Source: Hymenobacter psoromatis (GTDB lineage Bacteria; Bacteroidota; Bacteroidia; Cytophagales; Hymenobacteraceae). From it: DNA of 64,000 nt. The notes under the pieces are model-generated. The model worked only from the letters and a program-made list of their open reading frames with translations, searched no databases and was not told where the DNA came from. This document shows, piece after piece, positions 41,036 through 48,795 of the stretch (positions are counted from its first letter, which is position 1; every line of letters starts with the position of its first letter). The position numbers and the translations under genes were made by a program. The stretch is from assembly GCF_020012125.1 (NCBI RefSeq), contig NZ_JAIFAG010000001.1, positions 3,782,001-3,846,000 on the forward strand, given 5' to 3'.

Positions 41036-41328
41036 GTAGCGACGCGACCCTTCGCGTCTATCTGCCAGTAGCGCCAATGCGAAGACAGCAGAACGACTGT
41101 AGAGACGCGACCCTTCGCGTCTCTCTGCCAGTAGCGCCGCCGAGAGGATATCTGAACGACCGTAGAGACGCGACCCTTCGCGTCTCTCTGCCGCCCGCGC
41201 CGGTTGTCAAATAGGTTTTCCTACTGGCGCTACTGGCAGAGAGACGCGAAGGGTCGCGTCTCTACGGGCGTTCTGCTGCCCTCTCGGCGGCGCTACTGGC
41301 AGAGAGACGCGAAGGGTCGCGTCTCTAC
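41036..41328. repeat. REP array A: three plus and two minus units, 63-base period
   Basis: Five copies of the GTAG-headed hairpin GTAGAGACGCGACCCTTCGC: plus copies start at 41036, 41099 and 41162, and minus copies end at 41265 and 41328. Neighbours in the same direction are exactly 63 bases apart. The central convergent pair spans 104 bases. Between heads, CTGCCAGTAGCGCC and a terminal GAACG are conserved around a variable core of about 13 bases. It fills the 396-base gap between the ALDH and restriction-modification genes. Confidence 0.93.
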
Positions 41329-41363
41329 AGGCGTTCTGCTGCCTCGGCCCCTACCTTCGCCCC

Positions 41364-44120
41364 ATGCCCCTGTCCCTTGCCGAGCTGCGCCACCGCGCCA
41401 CCGCTTTCGCCCTCGAATACGCCGGTACCGCCTCCGAACGGGCCGAATCCCAATCCTTCTGGCGCGATTTTCTGGACGTGTTTGGCCAAAACCGGCGGCG
41501 CGTGGCCCAGTTTGAGGTGCCCGTGAAGAAGGCCGACGGCGCGCAGGGCTTTATCGACATGTTTATCCCCGGTAAGCTGCTGGTGGAGCAGAAAACCCTG
41601 GGCCGCGACCTGTCCAAAGCCACCGCCCAGGCCCGCGACTACTTCCCCGGCCTGCCCGACTACAAGCTGCCGCGCTACGTGCTGGTGTCTGATTTTGCCC
41701 GCTTCCGCCTCCACGACCTGGATACCGGCCTGGAAACCGGCTTTGCCCTGGCCGAGCTGCCGGAGCACCTCCACCTCTTCGGGTTCCTGAGCGGCTACCA
41801 GAGCCACGCCACCGCCCCCGACGACCCCGCCAACGCCGAAGCCGCCGAGCTGATGGCCCGCCTGCATGATGCGCTCCTGGAAGGCGGCTACCGGGGCCAC
41901 GCCCTCGAAGTGCTGCTGGTGCGGCTACTCTTCTGCCTCTTTGCCGAGGATACCGCCATCCTGGAAGCCGATGAGTTCCGGGCGTTTCTCGAAAACCACA
42001 CCGCGGAGGATGGCTCCGACCTCGGCCCCCGGCTCGCCCACTTCTTTGCTACCCTCGACCAGGCCCCCGACCAGCGGCCCCGCGCCCTGCCTGCGTACCT
42101 CGCCAACCTGCCCTACGTCAATGGCGCGCTCTTTCGGGAAGACTTCCGCTTCCCCGCCTTCGATGCCGCCACCCGCGCCCAGCTCATCCGCTGCACCTAC
42201 TTCGACTGGAGCCGGATATCGCCGGCCGTCTTTGGCTCCTTGTTCCAGAGCATTGCCGACCCGGCGCGCCGCCGCACCCTGGGCGCGCACTACACCTCCG
42301 AACAGAATATTCTCAAGGTCATCGGGCCGTTGTTCCTCGACGACCTGCGGCAGGAGCTGGCCGCCGCCGGCTCGCGCCGTGGCCCCTTGGACGCCCTGCA
42401 CCGCCGCCTGGAAACCATCCGGTTCCTGGACCCGAGCTGCGGGTGCGGCAACTTCCTGGTGGTGACCTACCGCGAATTGCGCCTGCTCGAACACCAGGTG
42501 CTGGCCCGCCTTTTTGCGCCCCAGCTCGCCACCGGCCAAACCGTGGACCTCGCCCTCTACACCCGCGTGCAGGTAGACCAGGCCCACGGCATCGAACTCG
42601 AAGAATTCGCCGCCCGCATTGCCGAAGTCGCCATGTGGCTCATGGACCACCAGCTCAACCTCCAGCTCTCGGCCACCTTCGGCAACCGCTACGTGCGCCT
42701 ACCCCTGGTCCGCACCGCCCGCATCGAAATCGGCAACGCCCTGCAAGTGGATTGGGAAAGCGTGGCCCCCAAAGCCACCCTCAGCTACATCCTCGGCAAC
42801 CCGCCCTTCGTGGGGTCCAAGCTCATGAGTGCCGACCAGCGCCGCGATTTGCTGGGCGTGGCTGGCGCGAAGCTGCCCGGCGCGGGCGTACTCGACTACG
42901 TGGCCGGCTGGTACTTGAAAGCCGCTCGCTTTATGCAGGGCACCGCCATCCGGGCGGCGTTCGTGAGTACCAATTCTATTACCCAGGGTGAGCAAGTCAG
43001 CATCTTGTGGGGCGAAATGCTGCATCGCTACGGGATGCGCATCCAATTCGCCCACCGAACCTTTAAGTGGAACAACGAGGCGCGCGGCACCGCCGCCGTT
43101 TTCTGCGTCATCGTGGGCTTTGGAGCGCAACCCGTGCCCGCCCGGCTATTCGACTACGCCACCCCGCGCAGCGAGCCACAGGAATTGAAGGTCAGCAATA
43201 TCAACCCGTATTTAGTGGATGGGGAAAACGTGTTGGTGGCTAGCCGAAACCGGCCCCTTAGTCCGGTTCCGGCAATGGTCTCTGGCAATAAGCCAATTGA
43301 CGATGGCAATTATCTATTCACCCCGGCCCGCAAAGAAGAATTCTTGCAGAAAGAGCCACAAGCCGCTCCCTATTTTAAGCGCTGGCTTGGCGGGGAAGAA
43401 TTTATCAACGGCACTGAACGCTGGTGCTTGTGGCTTGGTGATATTTCGCCGGTCGAGTTAGCTAAAATGCCAGAGGCTAAGAAGCTGATTGAGGCGGTGA
43501 GAGTCTATCGAAGCAAGAGTAAGAGCGCTCCGACCCAGAAGCTAGCGTTTTTGCCTACGCGCTTTCACGTTGAGTTTATTCCTGATAAGCCTTACCTAGC
43601 CATTCCCGAAGTTTCGTCAGAGCGACGACGGTATATCCCAATCGGGTTTCTCGATACGGATGTCATTGCAAGCAATAAGCTACGGCTAATTCCAGAAGCC
43701 ACACCCTTTTTATTTGGAATCCTAACGTCAACTATGCACATGGCCTGGATGAGACAGGTTTGTGGACGGCTGAAAAGCGATTACAACTACTCGGCGGGCA
43801 TTGTCTACAACAATTTCCCCTTTCCCCCTACCCCCACCGCGAAGCAGCAAGCGGCGGTAGAGGCGGCGGCGGGGCGGGTGCTGGCGGCGCGGGCGCAGTT
43901 TGCGGGGGCCACGCTGGCCCTGCTCTACGACCCACTCACCATGCCGCCCGCGCTGGCGCAGGCCCACGCCCAGCTCGACCGGGCCGTGGATAGCTGCTAC
44001 CGCCCCGCCGCGTTCCCCACCGAGCTGAGCCGCCTGGAGTTCCTCTTCACCCTGTATCGCCAGCTGGCCGAGCCGCTGCTGCCGGCCCCCAAAGCCGCCC
44101 GCGCCCGCCGCGTGGGGTAG
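41364..44120 (+). CDS. Type IIL (MmeI-like) restriction-modification enzyme
   Basis: A 918-residue single-chain enzyme that both cuts and methylates DNA. The N-terminal nuclease has the PD-(D/E)xK residues Asp65, Glu75 and Lys77 (FIDMFIPGKLLVEQKTLG). A helical linker follows. The methyltransferase has motif I DPSCGCGNFL near residue 355 and motif IV NPPF near 482, as in adenine-N6 enzymes. The target recognition domain is expected at about 610-810, and a C-terminal helical part ends the chain. Bases 43190-43800 are clearly AT-richer than the rest. No methylation or nuclease partner is adjacent, as expected for type IIL. A TACCTTCG at 41352 suggests a near-leaderless start. Confidence 0.9.
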   Translation: MPLSLAELRHRATAFALEYAGTASERAESQSFWRDFLDVFGQNRRRVAQFEVPVKKADGAQGFIDMFIPGKLLVEQKTLGRDLSKATAQARDYFPGLPDYKLPRYVLVSDFARFRLHDLDTGLETGFALAELPEHLHLFGFLSGYQSHATAPDDPANAEAAELMARLHDALLEGGYRGHALEVLLVRLLFCLFAEDTAILEADEFRAFLENHTAEDGSDLGPRLAHFFATLDQAPDQRPRALPAYLANLPYVNGALFREDFRFPAFDAATRAQLIRCTYFDWSRISPAVFGSLFQSIADPARRRTLGAHYTSEQNILKVIGPLFLDDLRQELAAAGSRRGPLDALHRRLETIRFLDPSCGCGNFLVVTYRELRLLEHQVLARLFAPQLATGQTVDLALYTRVQVDQAHGIELEEFAARIAEVAMWLMDHQLNLQLSATFGNRYVRLPLVRTARIEIGNALQVDWESVAPKATLSYILGNPPFVGSKLMSADQRRDLLGVAGAKLPGAGVLDYVAGWYLKAARFMQGTAIRAAFVSTNSITQGEQVSILWGEMLHRYGMRIQFAHRTFKWNNEARGTAAVFCVIVGFGAQPVPARLFDYATPRSEPQELKVSNINPYLVDGENVLVASRNRPLSPVPAMVSGNKPIDDGNYLFTPARKEEFLQKEPQAAPYFKRWLGGEEFINGTERWCLWLGDISPVELAKMPEAKKLIEAVRVYRSKSKSAPTQKLAFLPTRFHVEFIPDKPYLAIPEVSSERRRYIPIGFLDTDVIASNKLRLIPEATPFLFGILTSTMHMAWMRQVCGRLKSDYNYSAGIVYNNFPFPPTPTAKQQAAVEAAAGRVLAARAQFAGATLALLYDPLTMPPALAQAHAQLDRAVDSCYRPAAFPTELSRLEFLFTLYRQLAEPLLPAPKAARARRVG

Positions 44121-44473
44121 GGCCGGCCGGGGCCGGGGCCACGCAAGCCGGTTTTTTGGTGGTTGCCGCCGACTATTCTTCTCCCGCCCCCGTCGCCCTT
44201 GCCGCGGTGGCCGAAGCTGATTTTGGGCCAGCAGCCGGCTTTCCCGCCGTCGCGGAATTCGTTTCCGGGGTGGCCGGAAGCCTGGCGGCCAAGGCCGCCG
44301 GGCTTCTGGCCTTGGCGGGAAAACTTTCGGCCTTCGCCGGATAGTTGGGGGCCGGGGCCACCGGTGGCTTCGGGCCGGCCCCAGCGCGAGCCGCCTACCC
44401 CCCCGCACCCGCCGCACGGCCCAAAGCTGGCTTCATAGTTGCCGTAGAGATTTCCTCACCAAATCTTCACGCC
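44121..44473. other. Intergenic stretch, GC-rich repeats, no gene supported
   Basis: These 353 bases between the restriction-modification and hypothetical genes hold a GC-rich segment with repeated GGCCAAGG, GGCCGAAG and GCCGCCGG strings around 44260-44340, partly self-complementary. Short Ala/Pro-rich frames exist on both strands but have no support. An upstream extension of the next gene through it is unlikely. Confidence 0.5.
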
Positions 44474-45112
44474 ATGCGCAAGCCCAAACTCATCGAAGAC
44501 TACTCCTATCTGCTGGTTGACTCCCTGTCGCCCTTTGCCCACAGCGCGGCGCGCCAAACTGCCACTAGTGCTTTCATTGCCAGCGGCGGGGTGCTCAGCC
44601 AGCCCCTCACCACCGCCGTAGATGCCCTCGATGCCAATGTGGCGGCCATCGACTACCCCACGCCCGCCCAAACCGCCAACCGCGACCTGCTCCGCCTGGC
44701 CGTTACCACCGAGCTGGGCCGCCTCGCCAAGCGCCTCAACCTCGACTACACCGGCCAGGAACCCGCCCTGCTCTCCTCGGGCCTCACCCTGATGGCCGCC
44801 GCCAGCACCGCCGCCACCAGCTCGCTCGATACGGAGATGGGCCTCATGGACTTCGACCTGCTCGACGGCACCCAGCCCGGCTGCCTGCTGCTAAAGCTGA
44901 AGCGCCCCACCGGCACCATTCAGAACCTCATCCGCTACACCATTGCCGAAGACCTGGACGAGGACCAGTGGAGCGTAGCCGTGGGCGGCGGCCGCGAGCG
45001 CCAGCTGGGCCCCTTCAAGTCGGGCACCCGCGTGTGGGTGAAAGTGGCCGCCCTGCAAGGGGCCACCACCGACCCGCAGTACGCGGGGGTGAAGACGCGC
45101 ATCGTGCAGTAA
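44474..45112 (+). CDS. Hypothetical protein, helical N-terminus and beta-rich C-terminus
   Basis: 212 residues from the ATG at 44474 (MRKPKLIEDYSYLLVDSLSP). The first two thirds are Ala/Leu-rich helices; the last third looks like a beta domain similar in feel to fibronectin type III (QLGPFKSGTRVWVKVAALQG). There is no signal peptide. I do not recognise a family. It sits between the restriction-modification gene and REP array B, nine bases before the first repeat. Confidence 0.7.
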   Translation: MRKPKLIEDYSYLLVDSLSPFAHSAARQTATSAFIASGGVLSQPLTTAVDALDANVAAIDYPTPAQTANRDLLRLAVTTELGRLAKRLNLDYTGQEPALLSSGLTLMAAASTAATSSLDTEMGLMDFDLLDGTQPGCLLLKLKRPTGTIQNLIRYTIAEDLDEDQWSVAVGGGRERQLGPFKSGTRVWVKVAALQGATTDPQYAGVKTRIVQ

Positions 45113-45120
45113 GAACCCTC

Positions 45121-45412
45121 GTAGAGACGCGCCCCTTCGCGTCTCTCCGCCACCCGCACCGATGAGAGGGTAGCAGAACGCTTGTAGAGACGCGACCCTT
45201 CGCGTCTCTCCCCGGTAGGAGGCAACGGGAAGACTAATCTGCTAGCGGCGCGGGTGGGGGAGAGACGCGAAGGGTCGCGTCGCTACGGGCAGTTAGCCAT
45301 CATCTTGGCGGCGCGGGTGGGGGAGAGACGCGAAGGGTCGCGTCGCTACAAGCGTTCGGGCATCGTCCTATTGGCGCGAGTGGCAGAGAGACGCGAAGGG
45401 TCGCGTCTCTAC
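45121..45412. repeat. REP array B: two plus and three minus units, upstream of the RAYT gene
   Basis: Plus copies start at 45121 and 45184; minus copies end at 45286, 45349 and 45412. All same-direction steps are 63 bases, and the convergent pair spans 103 bases. Two minus copies carry GTAGCGACGCG instead of GTAGAGACGCG. The block 45184-45349 closely matches 46056-46223 on the other side of the RAYT gene. Confidence 0.93.
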
Positions 45413-45444
45413 GGATGTTCTGTTTTTTCTTTTAATTATTTCTG

Positions 45445-46017
45445 ATGTTGCCACCTGCTTTCGACCCTGGCTTATACCGCGAAACGCACCGCATAGCGAG
45501 TACCCGCCTGCGGGGCTACGACTACGGGCAAAGCGGTATCTACTTCATCACTATCTGTACGCAGGACCGGCAGCCGGCTTTTGGCACAATGGAAGTGCCG
45601 GGCAACGACTGGGATGCCGCTTTTGTGCGCCCTACCCCCCTGGGCCAGCGGGTGCTGGCTGGGTGGGATAGCATCCCCGTCTTCGCGCCGTTTGCCACTC
45701 CCGAGGCGTTCGTCCTCATGCCCGACCACGTACACGGCCTGCTGGTGTTTGAGAAACACGAGCCCGCCGGCCTGCCCCTGGCTTACCAAAATCAGTTTGG
45801 ACCCCAGCGCGCTAATTTGGCCTCCGTGGTGCGCGGCTTCAAGAGTGGCATCACCACGTATGCCCGCCACCAGGCCCTGCCCTTCCAATGGCAAGCCCGC
45901 TACCACGACCGCATCGTGCGCTCGGCCGATGAGCTAATCCGCATTCGCCACTACATCGCCACCAACCCCAGCCGCTGGCAGCACGAGTGGGACAACGGCG
46001 AAGGCCTCTACCGCTGA
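45445..46017 (+). CDS. REP-associated tyrosine transposase (RAYT, Y1 HUH family)
   Basis: A 190-residue single-strand DNA transposase-like protein related to IS200/IS605 TnpA. The HUH motif is at residues 95-97 (MPDHVHGLL). A tyrosine in the expected helix (SVVRGFKSGITTYARHQ, Tyr139) is the likely nucleophile. The C-terminal YHDRIVRSADELIRIRHYI and NPSRW are typical RAYT signatures, as is the N-terminal RLRGYDYGQSGIYFITICT. RAYTs are domesticated enzymes that process GTAG-headed REP hairpins, and such repeats flank this gene on both sides. There is no TnpB and no IS ends. Confidence 0.93.
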   Translation: MLPPAFDPGLYRETHRIASTRLRGYDYGQSGIYFITICTQDRQPAFGTMEVPGNDWDAAFVRPTPLGQRVLAGWDSIPVFAPFATPEAFVLMPDHVHGLLVFEKHEPAGLPLAYQNQFGPQRANLASVVRGFKSGITTYARHQALPFQWQARYHDRIVRSADELIRIRHYIATNPSRWQHEWDNGEGLYR

Positions 46018-46055
46018 AAAACGCTCCTCAGCGACAATATAACGCCCAAGTGCCC

Positions 46056-46286
46056 GTAGAGACGCGACCCTTCGCGTCTCTCCCCGGTAGGAGGCAATGG
46101 GGAAACCCGAATCTACTAGCGGCGCGGCTGGCAGAGAGACGCGAAGGGTCGCGTCTCTACGGGCAGTTAGCCATCATCTTGGCGGCGCGACTGGCAGAGA
46201 GACGCGAAGGGTCGCGTCTCTACGGGCGTTCAGATGCCCTTGCATTGGTGCGGCGGGCAGAGAGACGCGAAGGGTCGCGTCTCTAC
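46056..46286. repeat. REP array C: one plus and three minus units, downstream of the RAYT gene
   Basis: The plus copy starts at 46056; minus copies end at 46160, 46223 and 46286. Minus steps are 63 bases and the convergent pair spans 105 bases. The block 46056-46223 matches 45184-45349, including the non-repeat string CGGTAGGAGGCAA and the segment GGGCAGTTAGCCATCATCTT. Confidence 0.93.
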
Positions 46287-46328
46287 GGGCGTTTGGGCAT
46301 AGCTTGGTTGCGCTGCCTGAAAACAAAA

Positions 46329-46361
46329 AGCCCCTGCCAGATACTGGCGGGGGCTTTTTTA
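46329..46361. terminator. Terminator between array C and htrA
   Basis: Stem AGCCCCTGCCAG (46329-46340) and CTGGCGGGGGCT (46344-46355), with a 3-base loop, is flanked by AAAAA and TTTTTT. It serves htrA on the minus strand and probably the RAYT side as well. Confidence 0.85.
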
Positions 46362-46377
46362 AAACCGGACCGGCGGC

Positions 46378-47892
46378 TTACTCGCGGCCGATGGGGTAGT
46401 ACGCCTTGCGGCCGTCCGGGTACACGCCTTCGACCAGCGCGCCGGAGTTCTCCTTAGCCTGGTCGAGGTAGGCTTGCACGTCGGCGGGCTTGCGCACCAC
46501 GCTCTTATCGATGCGGGTGATGATGAAGCCATCGGCCATGCCCGTCTCCTTAAAATTGCTGCCCTTGATGCCCGTAATCTGGGCTCCGCCCTCAATGCCG
46601 AGGGAGTTTTGCAGGCGGGCATTCACGGGGCCGATTTTCGCGCCCTCGTAGCTCACGACCGCCTCGGCGGGTAGTTCGCGCACCACAGCCGTGGTGTTAG
46701 AGGCGTTGAAGAGGGTAGCATTGGCACTCAGCTTCTCGTCGTTGCGGAGGTAGCCCACCTTAATCTTATCGCCGGGGCGGAAGCGCGACACCTGCTCCTG
46801 TAATTGGGAGGCCGTGTTCACGGGCACGCCGTTGATGTCGGTGATAATGTCGCCCATACGCAGGCCCGCCACGGCAGCAGCGCTCTTATCAGTCAGCCCC
46901 TGCACGTACACGCCATTTAGGGTATTGAGTTTCTTCTCCGAAGCCAGCTTGGCATCCACCTCCTGAATGTGCACACCCAGCAGGGCGCGCTGCACTACCT
47001 TGTACTTCAGCAAGTCATCCACCACCTTGCTCACAATGGCGCTGGGCACCGCGAAAGCATAGCCCTCAAACGAGCCGGTGTGGGAGGAGATAGCCGAATT
47101 GATGCCAATAAGGTCGCCGCTGGTATTCACCAGCGCGCCCCCCGAGTTGCCGGGGTTCACCACGGCGTCCGTCTGCAAGTACGACTCGATGCCCGTGGGC
47201 TGGTCGCGGTTCAGAATCCCGATGCTACGGCCCTTGGCCGAGATAATGCCGGCCGTCACGGTCGAGTTCAGGTTGAATGGGTTGCCCACGGCCAGCACCC
47301 ACTGCCCCACTTTCACCTCATCCGAGTTGCCATATTTGATGAAAGGCAGATTGTCGGCCTTCACTTTCAGTACTGCCAGGTCGGTGCTGGGGTCCGCGCC
47401 CACCAACTCAGCATCAAACTTCCGCTTATCGTCCAGCACCACCGTGATTTTCGAAGCCTTGTCAATGACGTGGTTATTGGTCACGATGTAGCCGTTGGCG
47501 GCGATGATAACGCCCGAGCCAGAGCCTTCGCCCCCGCTCTGCGGCTGCCGCTGGCCATGCAGCTGGCCCTCCAACTGGTCGCCGAAGAACTGGCGCAGGA
47601 AAGGGTCCATCTGCGCGTGCGACATCTGCTGCGGCTCGGCTTTGTATTCGGTCATTACGTGCACCACGGCGGGCGTCACGGCGGCCGCGGCGGCCACAAA
47701 GTTCAATCCTTCGGGCGCGGCATAGGCGCTACTGCGCATCGCCGAGGTATACCGGACTTGGGGGTCGGAAGCCAGCGTGGTCTGAGCCGCGTTGGCCGGC
47801 TCATTTTCCAGTAGCTTATAGCCCCCCACGGCCACGCCCCCGCCCAAAATGGCGGAGGTCAGAAGGCCGAGCATCATGTTCTTGGCTTGCAT
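46378..47892 (-). CDS. HtrA/DegP-type periplasmic serine protease
   Basis: 504 residues from the ATG at 47892 (MQAKNMMLGLLTSAILGGGV), which opens with a signal peptide or anchor. The trypsin-like triad is visible: His in NNHVIDKA, Asp in DPSTDLAVLKV and Ser in NPGNSGGALVN. Two PDZ domains follow (IQEVDAKLASEKKLNTLNGV onward and the last 90 residues). A Gln/Met-rich loop (GQLHGQRQPQSGGEGSGSG) lies near the N-terminus. It handles misfolded envelope proteins. Hsp20 lies upstream on the same strand. Confidence 0.93.
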   Translation of the reverse strand: MQAKNMMLGLLTSAILGGGVAVGGYKLLENEPANAAQTTLASDPQVRYTSAMRSSAYAAPEGLNFVAAAAAVTPAVVHVMTEYKAEPQQMSHAQMDPFLRQFFGDQLEGQLHGQRQPQSGGEGSGSGVIIAANGYIVTNNHVIDKASKITVVLDDKRKFDAELVGADPSTDLAVLKVKADNLPFIKYGNSDEVKVGQWVLAVGNPFNLNSTVTAGIISAKGRSIGILNRDQPTGIESYLQTDAVVNPGNSGGALVNTSGDLIGINSAISSHTGSFEGYAFAVPSAIVSKVVDDLLKYKVVQRALLGVHIQEVDAKLASEKKLNTLNGVYVQGLTDKSAAAVAGLRMGDIITDINGVPVNTASQLQEQVSRFRPGDKIKVGYLRNDEKLSANATLFNASNTTAVVRELPAEAVVSYEGAKIGPVNARLQNSLGIEGGAQITGIKGSNFKETGMADGFIITRIDKSVVRKPADVQAYLDQAKENSGALVEGVYPDGRKAYYPIGRE

Positions 47893-48132
47893 CGGGGTCT
47901 GGTTGAGAAAAAGGTGATAAGGAAAGCAAAATAACAAAAAAGCGACAAGAAAACCAACCAGCGCCGCCGCCTAGCTTACGGGGCAAGGGCCAGTATCGGT
48001 TTGCGTAACTTCAACGAGTGTAAGAGTTGAATTCGTGCCCAAAAGTTGCCCTACGACTAAGAATATCGCGGGGAAAATTTTTGCTGGAAAACCAGTGAGG
48101 CACCCTGGTCGGGTGCCTCTCCTCGGTTTAGC

Positions 48133-48579
48133 TTAGCGCACCTCGATGTGCTGCTTGGTCACCTTCTCGGTATCGAAGGGCAGCGTCAGGCGCAGCAGCC
48201 CGTCGGTCAGCTCGGCCGTGATGGCTTTGCCGTTCACCGTTTCGGGCAGGCGAAACGCGCGGCGGAAATCACCAAAGCGGGTCTCGACGCGGCGCAGCTG
48301 GGGGGCATTTTCGCCCTCGGTGGCCGGGGCCGGGCGACTACCGCTCACCACGAGTTGGTTGTCTTGAAAATCAATGCTCACGGCCTCTTTCGCCACGCCC
48401 GGCAGCGCCAGGTACAGCTCGTAGCCGGTGGCCGTCTCAAAAATATCGGCGGCGGGCACGAAGGCCGTGGAGGGGGTAGGCGCGGCCGGCTGGGCATCGC
48501 GCAGCAGCTCGCCCAACAGGGAGTTAAAGGCACGCGCGGGGCGCAGGGTAGGGCGGGCGTTATATACTAGCGTGGACAT
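48133..48579 (-). CDS. Hsp20/alpha-crystallin small heat-shock protein
   Basis: 148 residues from the ATG at 48579 (MSTLVYNARPTLRPARAFNS). The alpha-crystallin domain covers about residues 45-148 (DIFETATGYELYLALPGVAK; FRRAFRLPETVNGKAITAEL; GLLRLTLPF). It is an ATP-independent holdase. A stable hairpin lies 24 bases before the start codon. It is upstream of htrA with a gap of about 240 bases. Confidence 0.93.
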   Translation of the reverse strand: MSTLVYNARPTLRPARAFNSLLGELLRDAQPAAPTPSTAFVPAADIFETATGYELYLALPGVAKEAVSIDFQDNQLVVSGSRPAPATEGENAPQLRRVETRFGDFRRAFRLPETVNGKAITAELTDGLLRLTLPFDTEKVTKQHIEVR

Positions 48580-48603
48580 AGGAAGGAAGTAATCTAAAAG
48601 GTA

Positions 48604-48633
48604 GTAGCCACCCGCCAACACTGGCGGGGCTAC
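48604..48633 (-). repeat. GTAG-headed hairpin in front of hsp20
   Basis: On the minus strand GTAGCCCCGCCA, loop GTGT, TGGCGGGTGGCTAC forms a 12-base-pair stem with a 2-base bulge. It ends 24 bases before the hsp20 ATG. It may be a third type of REP-like hairpin or a leader structure. Confidence 0.6.
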
Positions 48634-48795
48634 CTCTCTTCCTTAAAATCTATGCCGAATCAGTTTTCAGCCAAAAAGTCACCCGCTTAATTTATCAACT
48701 ATGCTATTATGGTTTTCAGATGAGAAAAATCGTCTTCACTGCCTGTTAAAGCAGATTCAGCGGCCCATTCGCACCTGACGCAATGTCCGAAATTA

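Noticed and set aside
41036..41328. Periodic repeats resembling a CRISPR array
   Set aside because: The units occur in both orientations, the spacers are partly conserved with a variable core of only about 13 bases, the repeat is a GTAG-headed hairpin and no cas gene is present. REP/BIME explains all of this.
41364..44120. BREX PglX methyltransferase
   Set aside because: The protein has an N-terminal PD-(D/E)xK nuclease of MmeI type and no brxA, brxB, brxC, pglZ or brxL neighbour is present.
44156..44344. 62-codon Ala-rich plus-strand frame
   Set aside because: It has low-complexity composition, falls on GC-rich inverted repeats and lacks any coding signal beyond being open.
43728..44417. 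229-codon minus-strand frame across the end of the restriction-modification gene
   Set aside because: It is Arg/Pro-rich low-complexity sequence, overlaps the conserved C-terminus of the plus-strand gene and includes intergenic repeats.
45445..46017. A complete IS200/IS605 insertion sequence
   Set aside because: There is no TnpB, the protein has RAYT signatures, and the flanks are REP arrays rather than IS ends.
48095..48119. Terminator after hsp20
   Set aside because: GAGGCACCC and GGGTGCCTC form a good stem, but neither side carries a T-run, so I did not list it as a terminator.
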